Shown piece by piece: positions 31,572 through 40,169 of a DNA stretch of 64,000 bases. This stretch comes from Pseudomonadota bacterium (GTDB lineage Bacteria; Pseudomonadota; Gammaproteobacteria; Burkholderiales; Burkholderiaceae_C). The translations under genes were made by a program, and so were the position numbers. The notes beneath the pieces are model-generated. The model did not search any database. It worked only from the letters and a program-made list of their open reading frames with translations, and was not told where the DNA came from. The stretch lies in NCBI GenBank assembly GCA_021848345.1, contig JAJZUV010000010.1, forward strand, positions 29,417 to 93,416. Direction: 5' to 3'. Position 1 is the first letter of the stretch. Every line of letters starts with the position of its first letter.

Positions 31572-32515
31572 GGCAGCTGCTTGCGTTGCGCGGCGCGGTC
31601 CGCCGACGACGCATGCAGCGTAGGCGGGCTGTATTTCCCGCATTCCCCTTGCACAGCAATGGCCAGCGACGCGTGGGGGTGCCTGCTCGCGCTCCGGGCT
31701 TGCCGAAGCAACACGCCAAGCGCGACCAGCAAGCTGCCGTCGGCCAGAACCAGCAGGGTGGCCAGGCTCCGCCAGGGATCCCACTGCGCACAGCCCACCC
31801 AGGCGACGCTTCCGACCAGCACGGCGAAACCCGCGACCATGACGCCACGCCGCCCGATGCGCGCAGGGTGTCGATGCCCCGATGGCGTCACACCCTCTTG
31901 TGCCCGCGGACGGCCGGCCAGGAGGCTCGGCCACGCCTGGGCCGCCAGGCGTCGCCGCGATTTCCTGCGCGCGCCGGCCGATTCGGCCAGGCCGCGCACC
32001 CGGTGCAACAGGGCCAGGGCAAGCGCGGTGGCCGCTCCCGCCAAGCACTGCCAGGGCGTCCACTCGCCGAGCCAGGCCAGCAGCCCGCAGCCGGCCGCCG
32101 CGAGCGACAACCCCAGCACCGTGGCGAAGCGCCGCAGGATCCCGACGCACCAGCCGATCCCCGCGCTCAGTCGGCACCACCAACGCCAGCGCTGCACCCT
32201 TTCGACGAGACCGCCGAAGGGCCGAAGAAACGCTACGTAGCCCAAGGGGCCGGCCAGGATCCTGACGAAGGTGCCGACCGCCCGGTGCGACACGCCGACC
32301 CGGCGCAGCAACATGGAGACCAGAACCACGACCAGGCCCACAAGCGCGTAGGGAACAAGCAATGACAACCAGGAGGTCCGGGCGCCGGCGCGCCTGCGCA
32401 TGCTGCGCCTCGTGCGTCGGCTGGATGGCTTGGATGGCAAGGTCGGCTCCCGCGGCGGGCCCATGCGGCCGCGCCGCGACTCGAGCCCCTTCGAATGGAA
32501 GGACGAGAAGGGCAT
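31556..32515 (-). CDS. hypothetical multi-pass membrane protein; overlaps the next gene by 16 bp (start may be internal, e.g. Met at 32403)
   Basis: Hydrophobic segments LSLLVPYALVGLVVVLVSMLL, FATVLGLSLAAAGCGLLAWL, GVMVAGFAVLVGSVAWVGCA, LATLLVLADGSLLVALGVLL. Confidence 0.6.
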   Translation of the reverse strand: MPFSSFHSKGLESRRGRMGPPREPTLPSKPSSRRTRRSMRRRAGARTSWLSLLVPYALVGLVVVLVSMLLRRVGVSHRAVGTFVRILAGPLGYVAFLRPFGGLVERVQRWRWWCRLSAGIGWCVGILRRFATVLGLSLAAAGCGLLAWLGEWTPWQCLAGAATALALALLHRVRGLAESAGARRKSRRRLAAQAWPSLLAGRPRAQEGVTPSGHRHPARIGRRGVMVAGFAVLVGSVAWVGCAQWDPWRSLATLLVLADGSLLVALGVLLRQARSASRHPHASLAIAVQGECGKYSPPTLHASSADRAAQRKQLPCPRS

Positions 32516-32691
32516 GCCGAACCCGTGCCGTCTCAGCCTACGCGAGCGCGGATTCCCGCATTTCCCGTGCGCCGCAAGGGTAGGCAGCGCGTGGGGATAT
32601 CGTGCTCAGCCTCTGCGCCAGGCGCCGAAGGCCGGCGTGGCCACGTGACCGCGCACGGGATTCGGCGCGACTCCTAGCCAGCACAAGCCTA

Positions 32692-32707
32692 CACTCTGGC
32701 CAGAGTG
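32692..32707. promoter_or_regulatory. perfect 16-bp palindrome CACTCTGGCCAGAGTG upstream of the antitoxin
   Basis: Direct reading; ends 13 bp before the antitoxin ATG (32721). Confidence 0.7.
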
Positions 32708-32720
32708 GGAGATCTGGCGT

Positions 32721-32968
32721 ATGCAAGTCAACATTCTCGAATCCAAGAATCGCCTGTCCGAACTCGTGCGGCGCGCCGCTCAGGGTGAGGAGATCGTGAT
32801 CGCCACGCGGGGGTACCGACGGTCAGGCTGGTGCCGGTGAACCCGCCCGAGCAGCCTCGGCGCGACGTGCTGGCGTGGCTGCGCAAGCATTCCGTTCCCC
32901 ACCATGCGCGCCGCGGTGCCGAGCAAATCGACGCTGGAATCCAGCAAGAGCACGACGCGTGGGACTGA
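32721..32968 (+). pseudogene. Phd/YefM-type antitoxin, frameshifted by loss of one G at 32809-32813
   Basis: MQVNILESKNRLSELVRRAAQGEEIVIATRG then shift; inserting one G restores VPTVRLVPVNPPEQPRRDVLAWLRKHSVPHHARRGAEQIDAGIQQEHDAWD-stop overlapping the toxin start. Confidence 0.85.
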
Positions 32969-33357
32969 TCTTCATCGACTCCTGCCTGGTGATCTACGCC
33001 TTCGAGGATCACCCGCTGCACGGCGAAGCCGATCGGCAAGCGTTCGCGCACGAAAACCCGGAAGACCTTGCCATCTCCCCACTGGTGATGCTCGAGTGCC
33101 TGGTAGCGCCCATTCGCGACGGCAACCTGGCTCTCCAACAGCACTACGAGCATGGCCTGCGGCAGTTCGAAATCCTGAACATGCCCGAGGAGGTCTACCG
33201 ATCAGCCGCGCAGCTACGCGGGCGATTCGGACTCAAGACTCCGGACGCGCTGCATCTTGCCACGGCGATCATGCATGGGTGTCGCGCCTTTTGGACGGCC
33301 GATGAGCGCTTGCGGCGTGCCGCCGGATCTTTTGCGTTGAACGTGCTCGCCGCCTGA
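32959..33357 (+). CDS. vapC: VapC-type PIN-domain toxin (GTG start)
   Basis: MGLIFIDSCLVIYAFEDHP...SPLVMLECLVAP...LKTPDALHLATAIMHGCRAFWTADERL; PIN acidic residues present. Confidence 0.88.
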   Translation: MGLIFIDSCLVIYAFEDHPLHGEADRQAFAHENPEDLAISPLVMLECLVAPIRDGNLALQQHYEHGLRQFEILNMPEEVYRSAAQLRGRFGLKTPDALHLATAIMHGCRAFWTADERLRRAAGSFALNVLAA

Positions 33358-33422
33358 GCAGGCCAGCCGGCGTTGCGCGGCGCACACCTGTCCTAGTGCG
33401 GCGCCGGTGAAGGGCGGCGCCT

Positions 33423-33734
33423 TCAACCGGTGCTCAGCGAGCGGCCCAGCCGGGTCTCGACGGCGTCGATCTTGGAGGCCATGCGGCTTTGGTCACCGCG
33501 TCGGTAGTCCATCTTGAGGTTCATGGTGATCCGCGGGCAGTCGCGTTCGAGTTCGTCGAAGCAGGCCTTGACCACGCCGAACACGCGATCCCAGTCGCCT
33601 TCCAGGATGGTGCCCATGGGCGTGAGCTGATAGGTCACGCCGCTGCGGTCGATGACGTCGAGGATGCGCGCGACGAAGGGGCTGACGCTCTCGCCCTTGC
33701 CGCCGGGGGCCATCGCGAATTCCAGCAGAACCAT
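33423..33734 (-). CDS. MTH1187 family thiamine-binding protein (DUF77)
   Basis: MVLLEFAMAPGGKGESVSPFVARILDVIDRSGVTYQLTPMGTILEGDWDRVFGVVKAC. Confidence 0.9.
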   Translation of the reverse strand: MVLLEFAMAPGGKGESVSPFVARILDVIDRSGVTYQLTPMGTILEGDWDRVFGVVKACFDELERDCPRITMNLKMDYRRGDQSRMASKIDAVETRLGRSLSTG

Positions 33735-33885
33735 TTCGGCTATCTCCAGGCTTGCCGCGCACCAGCGCGCGGTCCGGGCCATGCTAGCGTCGCCAGGCCG
33801 GGCCCGCAGGGCGCGCGATCATGCCCCCAACCCCGGTCGCGGTCGGTGCTTGCGCGGGCCCGGTCCCGCGCAAGCACGGCGAGGC

Positions 33886-34407
33886 TCAGGGCTGGATCTG
33901 CACGTAGCCCTGCTGCTGCAGCTCGATCAGGCGGGCCACGGCGCCGCCGTTGACCAGCACGCCGGGCAGCAGGTCGGCGTTGCCCCAGTGGTGGGCCATC
34001 ATGGACACGCGGCATTCCTCGATCTGCACGCCCTGCTTGCGCAGCCCGGCGATGATAGGCGCGTAGGGGTTGCCGGTCTTGACGTGGCGGGCCGCGTCGT
34101 AGGCCTTGTCGTTGAGCACCATGTAGGCGCCGGCGCCGTGGAACACGCCGATGATCTTGCCGGTGATGTGGTCCTTGGCGTAGCGCATCGCCAGCAGGTG
34201 CATGTAGTTCATGCCCACGGGCAGGTCGCCGACGAAGGCGCGGTGATCCATGTTGAACACCACGTCGGCGTGTTTGAGGGGTACGGGAATGTCGACGTGG
34301 ATGGGGTCGGCCGCGGCGGGCGCCGGGGCGGCCATGGCCTGGGCGCTCAGCGCGAGGGCGGCACAACCCAGCAGCAGCTGCATGGTCTTGCGAAACGGAG
34401 GATTCAT
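33886..34407 (-). CDS. secreted DsrE-family-like protein
   Basis: Signal peptide MNPPFRKTMQLLLGCAALALSAQAMA; HADVVFNMDHRAFVGDLPVGMNYMHLLAMRYAKD...IIGVFHGAGAYMVLNDKAY. Confidence 0.7.
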   Translation of the reverse strand: MNPPFRKTMQLLLGCAALALSAQAMAAPAPAAADPIHVDIPVPLKHADVVFNMDHRAFVGDLPVGMNYMHLLAMRYAKDHITGKIIGVFHGAGAYMVLNDKAYDAARHVKTGNPYAPIIAGLRKQGVQIEECRVSMMAHHWGNADLLPGVLVNGGAVARLIELQQQGYVQIQP

Positions 34408-34517
34408 CGCTTGGTTCCTGGTGGAGGCGATCGCCGAGGCGAGCGCGGATGTCGGCGCGGCACGATGCGTGCCGCGCCGCATGCCCGGTGGGCATGTGCT
34501 GCGGGGCCCGGCGCGCG

Positions 34518-35873
34518 TCAGAAGCTGACGATGGCGTACAGGTCCAGTTCGTTGCCCATGGCGGCCGCGGTGCTCTGCGCGAGCAGGCGCGCGGGGCTGT
34601 TGGCCGGGCCGATGGCCTCGGGATGGGTGATGTCCACGCGGCGCGAGAAGTAGTCCAGCACCACGCGGCTCAGCGGCGAGAAGTGGTACTGCACGCCGAC
34701 CCCGAGGTTCTTGAAGCTGCGCTCCTGCGCGGGGATGTTGGGCAGGCGGTCGTAGTAGTCGTAGCGCGCGTCGAGCTCGATGTTGCGCGTGACGAACAGG
34801 CCGCCGCTGAGGTAGTAGCCGTGCGCGGTGTTGTCGCTGCCGGGGTAGACGATGGTGTCGACCTGCGCGGGCAGCAGGCCCGGCGCCGCCACGAAGGGCG
34901 ACGGCGCGGCGATGTCCCCGCTGCCTTGCATGGTCTCGAACTTGAGGCTGCGCCCGCCCGGGACCATGTAGCCCTGGCGCAGCGTGACGCCCAGGCCGCT
35001 GCGGCGCAGGGTGCTGGCGCTGCCGTTGAGTTGCGGGCGTGCCTGCTGGTACCAGACGAAGCCGGTGAGGTCGTTGCGGAAGGCGCCGCGGCCGCCGCCG
35101 AACAGCCACGAGGCCTGCGCACGGCCGGCCACGATGGGGCCGTTGGCGGTGTCGGCCTCGAACTGCTTGCCGTACTCGCCGAGCATCAGGCCGTAGGCCA
35201 GTTCCAGCGCGGGCCGCGGGCGGAACCAGTCGGTCGCCTCGACGCCGGGGTAGCGAAAGCCGTTGTTGGTCGACATCGACGCCCCGGGAATCAGGTAGCC
35301 GCCGGCGCCGGCGCTCGCGTAATGCTGGCTGCGGGCGTAGAAGCTCGGCTGCATCAGCTGCCCGATGACGGTCGGGAACAGGGCGATGAAGCTGTAGGCG
35401 GGGTAGCCGTCCATCGCGGCCTCGGGCCCCGGTGCGCGCAGGATGCCCGCCTCCACGCGCACGCCGGGCACGTAGCCGCTGAGCAGCACGTGGCCGTCGA
35501 TCAGCTTGGGCGAATAGCCGTTGGCGTCGTGGGTATAACCGTTGTCGCCGAATTCACCGGCGACGTAGTAGTCGACGTGCGGGTTCAGGCGCCCGCCCAC
35601 CACCAGCTGGGCGCGCTGGATGGCGAGCTCGCTGCTGTGCTCGAAACCCGGGCCGACGAGGTTGCTGCGGGGCACCTGGCCGTTGCGTGCGGTGCCGGCC
35701 TGCTTGGCCGTGTAGTCGGGCTCGATCCAGCCGCTGACATGGGCCCTGCCCCAGCCCGGCGGCGATACCCCCTGGATCTCGAACCAGTTGGCGGCGTGCG
35801 CCCCGGCACACCACAGCAGGCCGCCCGCGGCCAGCAGCGCGCCGCGGGCGCGCCTGTTCCCTTGCTTGCTCAT
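34518..35873 (-). CDS. outer-membrane porin-like beta-barrel protein
   Basis: Signal peptide ...LLAAGGLLWCAGAHA; alternating beta-strand pattern; C-terminal ELDLYAIVSF terminal Phe typical of OMPs. Confidence 0.75.
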   Translation of the reverse strand: MSKQGNRRARGALLAAGGLLWCAGAHAANWFEIQGVSPPGWGRAHVSGWIEPDYTAKQAGTARNGQVPRSNLVGPGFEHSSELAIQRAQLVVGGRLNPHVDYYVAGEFGDNGYTHDANGYSPKLIDGHVLLSGYVPGVRVEAGILRAPGPEAAMDGYPAYSFIALFPTVIGQLMQPSFYARSQHYASAGAGGYLIPGASMSTNNGFRYPGVEATDWFRPRPALELAYGLMLGEYGKQFEADTANGPIVAGRAQASWLFGGGRGAFRNDLTGFVWYQQARPQLNGSASTLRRSGLGVTLRQGYMVPGGRSLKFETMQGSGDIAAPSPFVAAPGLLPAQVDTIVYPGSDNTAHGYYLSGGLFVTRNIELDARYDYYDRLPNIPAQERSFKNLGVGVQYHFSPLSRVVLDYFSRRVDITHPEAIGPANSPARLLAQSTAAAMGNELDLYAIVSF

Positions 35874-35976
35874 GTCCCCTCTCCCCTTCTTGTCGCATTC
35901 GGCTCGTCGGCCGGTGGGCCGATGCCCAGTAGGGCATCGACATGGCGGCGTCGTCTCGAGCGACGCTCGCGCATCC

Positions 35977-35998
35977 TTCATACATGTACATGTATGAA
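35977..35998. promoter_or_regulatory. perfect 22-bp palindrome TTCATACATGTACATGTATGAA upstream of the porin/DsrE genes
   Basis: Direct reading of both strands. Confidence 0.75.
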
Positions 35999-36124
35999 TA
36001 TTGGGGATGGATGATTTTTCAGATCGGGGACGGTGTCAACGTGAATGAATCGATACGTCTTAGCGGATTTTTTTCTTGATCGTGGTTGTTGATGACTATT
36101 TTCTGGTAAACCCTGTGCGGGAAA

Positions 36125-39100
36125 TCACGGCTGGGTCATCCACAGCGGTTGCCAGCCGACCAGGCCGGGGCCGACGTGCAGGCCGCTGGTGGCGGCGACC
36201 TGGAAGCCGATCTTGCCGTTGGGTGTCTGCTCGGCGCTTCCGTACACGATGGCCGAGCCGTTGCCGTTTTGCGAGATCACCGGTGAGAAGGCGATGCCCA
36301 GGCCGACCACGGGGTTGGAGGTCAGCGCGTTGTGATTGGCGTCGTAGAAGGTTCCCTTGGGGAACAGGCCCGAGGCGAGCAGGAAGAAGTCGTCCTTCGC
36401 GACCGGCGTTCCGCAGCTTGCCTGCGGCGAGACCGTGACCGGCACGACCAGGGTGCCGGCCTGGACGCGCGAAGCGTCGGTGATGGTGCCGCCGGCGTCG
36501 ACCCAGTACGGCGCGGTGGTCGAGCTCACGCCGGGATCGGTGGTGGTGGTGGCCATGGCCGTGCCCGACAGGTACCCCGAGCCGGAGGTCGAGGACCACC
36601 ACCAGGGCGTCCAGCCGGTGGTGCTCGTGGAGATGGCTCCTCCGGTGAACTTGAACACGCTCACCTGGTGGTCGCTGGTGCCCCACACGTAGATGCCGGT
36701 GGAGGTCTCGGCCTCGCCGATGAAGCGCAGCGGGCCGGCGGTGGACGCGTTCGGCACCGTGGCGATCAGCGAGGGCGCGCTGAGCTTGCTGGCGGTGCTG
36801 CCGCTGGTCAGGTCGACCGACCAGATGTTGCCCGCCGTGTCGCCGACCAGCAGCTGGCCCGCATCGGAGTTGAGATAGCTCGTGGAGGACGGCGTGAAGC
36901 CGAGCTTGACCTTGCTGGTGCTGCCGTCGTACAGGCGCATCACGTTCAGATACGAGGTGGAGCCCAGGGTGGTGAAGTAGTAGGCGTAGGCGACGTCGTT
37001 GGCGTCCCACCAGATCACCGGCGCCTGCGGAGCGCTCTGCGGCGCCGAGCTGTACCCGGCCTGGGCATCGAACCAGACGCTGGAGATGCTGGGCGTGCAG
37101 GCGCTGGTCGACGAGCTGCAACTGCTGAGCTTGAGGTCGTAATGCAAGGCTCCGCCCTCCCCGGTGCCGACCACGTAGGTGGCCCAGTTGCCGCCGGCGT
37201 CGGCGCTGTCCACGGCGGTAAGACCGCCGACCATGGTCTGCGCGTTCTGGAAGTTGGCGTAGTTCTGCAGCTGCGGCAGCAGCACCGAGGGCATCCAGGC
37301 CCACTGCAGGGTGCCGTTGCTGGAAGGACTTCCCGCGGAGATGGCGTAGAGGAATCCGTCGTTGGTGGTGAACAGCTCGAGCTGGGCGCGGCTGGAATTG
37401 GTCTGCGCGAAGCTGCGATAGCTCGTGCTGGCGAGAAAGTTCGGGTTGTTCGGGCGGCTGAGAATCAGCGGCGTGGCCGAAGGAGACGTGATGGTGCCCA
37501 GGAAACTGCCGCTGACCCGCCCGGCGAGATAGGCGCCGTTGTTGTAGGAGGGGTCGATGGTGTAGTTGATGATGTCCTGCGCGCTCGGACTGCTGGGGTT
37601 GCCGAAGGCGCTCGCCGGCTGATTGGCCAGCAGGGACACGCCGGTGCCGCTGCCCTGGTCGGTGAACAGGTCCGTGCGGCGCTGGGCCGCCGTCATCTGC
37701 AGGGTCCACGCCGGGCTGATCGAGACGTTGCCGTTGGCGTCCAGGCTGAAGGCCTGGAAAAACCCCTGTTCGCTGCCTGGGTTGTTGTTGGTCGAGAGCA
37801 GGTAGGCCAGCGCGCCGCTGTACACGTAAGGCGGCGACGCCGGAGCCGCGGCGACCTTGTTGCCGAAGATCGTGGCGGCGATCCCGCTCAGCGCGCTGGT
37901 GAACTGCTGCACGTTGTTGGCCGGGTAGACCTTGCTGGTGCCGCCGGCGATGGCCATGGCGTTGAGGGCGTAGGACGCAGCCGGGTTGACCGTCTTGTCG
38001 ACGCCGGCGCCCAGGCCGATGACGTAGGTCTTGATCCCCGCCTTGGCCAGCTTCTGGATCGCGGTGACCGCGTCCACCAGTGCCGCGTCGTTGGTGTTGG
38101 CGATGTCGAGCGCGCCCTTGGTCTGGCCGCCGGGCAGGTAGCCGGAGTCGTCGTTGATGCCGTACTGGGCATCCGGGCCGATGCCGTAGAAGGACGCGTT
38201 GACGCCGTAGCCGTGTCCGGCCTTGCTGCCCAGCGGCGGCCAGGCGTTGCCCTCGAGGTCGCTGGTGGGCAGGCCGTCGGTGACCAGGATCACGTATTGC
38301 CCCGCGCAGGAGGCGGTGAGGCCCTGGAGCAGGCTGCCGGCGCCCTGCACCAGCCCGGCCAGAGCGGACTGGCCGGCCGAGGCCTTGATCTCGGGGGTGT
38401 TGGGATTGTTGGTCTCGGCGGCCAACGCGGTCTGGAACAGGGCCAGGTTGGATGCGTACGCCGTCTGGAAGGCGGAGCTGCCGGGGGTCAGCGTGTCCAG
38501 GTTCGTGGTCATTTGCACCACGGTGGATCCCGTGGTCGAACTCTGGCCGGCGCTGTAGCCGAAGCCTCGCTGCGCGTACATGACCTGCGGCGAATAGGGA
38601 ACGTAGCCGGCGTTGGTCGGCCCTGTCATGTAGGTATTGCCGTCGGTGTAGGAGTTGTAGCCCACGCTGACCGCGCCGACCTTATAGTCGGACAGGGAGA
38701 AATAGGTGTAGGGCGTCTTGGTGGCCGTGATCGCCCCGAGGTACGTCCTGAATTTGTACGCCGCATAGGCGCCGCCATAGTCCAGCGATAGCGGGTCGGT
38801 CCCACTGCCGGCGTACAGCACGTCGTTGATGTCGGGATCGTCGCTGGACGCCGCGATCTGCATGTACTGGTCGCCGGCGAGCTCGCCGCTGGGCAGGGCC
38901 TGCGTCTGGTCGATGCCGGAGCAGTAGGTGGCGACGTTCGACGATGCGCTCGTGTAGTTGAAGCAGGGGTTGAGCACCCAGCGCGTGGCGGCGGGGTCGG
39001 CGTTGGCGTTGGCCGGGTTGTCGACGAAGTTCTGGTAGTCGGTATAGGTGGTGAAGCCGTTGGTCGGCAGGGTGCTGCGGAACTTGAAACCGTCCGACCC

Positions 39101-39577
39101 CGACATGTAGTACACCCAGGTCGACCAGTACGAGGGCGGCTGCGGGGTCTTGTAGGTCTCCAGCGCGAAGTCCATGCTCGGCAGGTACTGGTTGACCACG
39201 GTATAGATGCCGGCCTTGGCGACGTTGAGCCGGCTCGCGCTGTTGTCCACCAGGGTGCCGTTGCTCGTCTTCACCGTGTAGGGCGCGGAAGCGGAGCCGG
39301 CGGGCGCCGAGGCCGGCGGCACGAAGCCCGAGGGGATGACGTAGTTCTGCGGCGAACTCGTGTTGTACAGGCTGCTCAGGGACTTGGACAGCAGGCCCGA
39401 GCCGGTCATGATGGCGCCGCTGAGGTCGCCGTCCATGGACTGGGAATTGCCGATGGCGATGACGATCTGCGGGCGGCTGGGCGTGGTGGCGGCCGTCGCG
39501 ACGGGCATCGACCACGGGGAAAGCAGCATCGACAGGCTGGCGCCGCCGAGCACCAGGCCGCGCAGGGTCTTGTTCAT
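36125..39577 (-). CDS. pilY1: type IV pilus tip/assembly protein PilY1-like
   Basis: Position after pilX; PQIVIAIGNSQSMDGDLSGAI...; VILVTDGLPTSDLEG; C-terminal beta-propeller-like QLLVGDTAGNIWSVDLTSG. Confidence 0.88.
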   Translation of the reverse strand: MNKTLRGLVLGGASLSMLLSPWSMPVATAATTPSRPQIVIAIGNSQSMDGDLSGAIMTGSGLLSKSLSSLYNTSSPQNYVIPSGFVPPASAPAGSASAPYTVKTSNGTLVDNSASRLNVAKAGIYTVVNQYLPSMDFALETYKTPQPPSYWSTWVYYMSGSDGFKFRSTLPTNGFTTYTDYQNFVDNPANANADPAATRWVLNPCFNYTSASSNVATYCSGIDQTQALPSGELAGDQYMQIAASSDDPDINDVLYAGSGTDPLSLDYGGAYAAYKFRTYLGAITATKTPYTYFSLSDYKVGAVSVGYNSYTDGNTYMTGPTNAGYVPYSPQVMYAQRGFGYSAGQSSTTGSTVVQMTTNLDTLTPGSSAFQTAYASNLALFQTALAAETNNPNTPEIKASAGQSALAGLVQGAGSLLQGLTASCAGQYVILVTDGLPTSDLEGNAWPPLGSKAGHGYGVNASFYGIGPDAQYGINDDSGYLPGGQTKGALDIANTNDAALVDAVTAIQKLAKAGIKTYVIGLGAGVDKTVNPAASYALNAMAIAGGTSKVYPANNVQQFTSALSGIAATIFGNKVAAAPASPPYVYSGALAYLLSTNNNPGSEQGFFQAFSLDANGNVSISPAWTLQMTAAQRRTDLFTDQGSGTGVSLLANQPASAFGNPSSPSAQDIINYTIDPSYNNGAYLAGRVSGSFLGTITSPSATPLILSRPNNPNFLASTSYRSFAQTNSSRAQLELFTTNDGFLYAISAGSPSSNGTLQWAWMPSVLLPQLQNYANFQNAQTMVGGLTAVDSADAGGNWATYVVGTGEGGALHYDLKLSSCSSSTSACTPSISSVWFDAQAGYSSAPQSAPQAPVIWWDANDVAYAYYFTTLGSTSYLNVMRLYDGSTSKVKLGFTPSSTSYLNSDAGQLLVGDTAGNIWSVDLTSGSTASKLSAPSLIATVPNASTAGPLRFIGEAETSTGIYVWGTSDHQVSVFKFTGGAISTSTTGWTPWWWSSTSGSGYLSGTAMATTTTDPGVSSTTAPYWVDAGGTITDASRVQAGTLVVPVTVSPQASCGTPVAKDDFFLLASGLFPKGTFYDANHNALTSNPVVGLGIAFSPVISQNGNGSAIVYGSAEQTPNGKIGFQVAATSGLHVGPGLVGWQPLWMTQP

Positions 39578-39626
39578 GGTTCGCAGGGTTTGCATGTCCG
39601 GATCTCCCGCCTGGTGCGCGCGTCCG

Positions 39627-40169
39627 CTAGGACTGGATGCAGGCGCGGTACACCGCCTGGGTGGTCGCGGAGCCGGCCGCGGGGTTCGCGCTGGCGGTGG
39701 CCTGCACCCACACGTTGTAGAAAACCGCCGTGTACCCGGGGTTGCACAGGGTGTTGTCGACCACCCCGGTGGGCGTGACCAGTTGCAGCACCTGGAAGGT
39801 CTGGCGCCCGGTTCCGTTGGCCAGCGTGACGGTGGTGGCCTGGCAGAGATGGTTCTGCTGGCATCCGCTCCAGAAGGAGGCCGACGCGGGCTGCACGTTC
39901 TGCGTGTTGCCCACGTACCAGGCCGGGGGCGAGGCCTGGTATTCGAGCAGTCCGCCGGTGCCGATGGTCTGCGCCAGGGTGCTGCGCAGCGCGGCCATCT
40001 GCTGGTTGGCGGCGTCGCGCGCCTGCGCGCGCCACAGGTACGAACCCGAGAAGGTGTCGTTCTGCAGCGTGCGCCCGAAAATCGCCAGCAGCGCGATGGG
40101 CAGGATGATCAGGAACAGCGCGATCACCACCAGCAGCGCGGCGCCACCCTGGTTTCGTGCGGATCTCAT
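39627..40169 (-). CDS. pilX: pilus assembly protein PilX-like
   Basis: MRSARNQGGAALLVVIALFLIILPIALLAIFGRTLQNDTFSGSYLWRAQARDAA; operon context. Confidence 0.85.
   Translation of the reverse strand: MRSARNQGGAALLVVIALFLIILPIALLAIFGRTLQNDTFSGSYLWRAQARDAANQQMAALRSTLAQTIGTGGLLEYQASPPAWYVGNTQNVQPASASFWSGCQQNHLCQATTVTLANGTGRQTFQVLQLVTPTGVVDNTLCNPGYTAVFYNVWVQATASANPAAGSATTQAVYRACIQS

Noticed and set aside
36332-38791. 819-aa plus-strand ORF
   Set aside because: Antisense shadow of pilY1.
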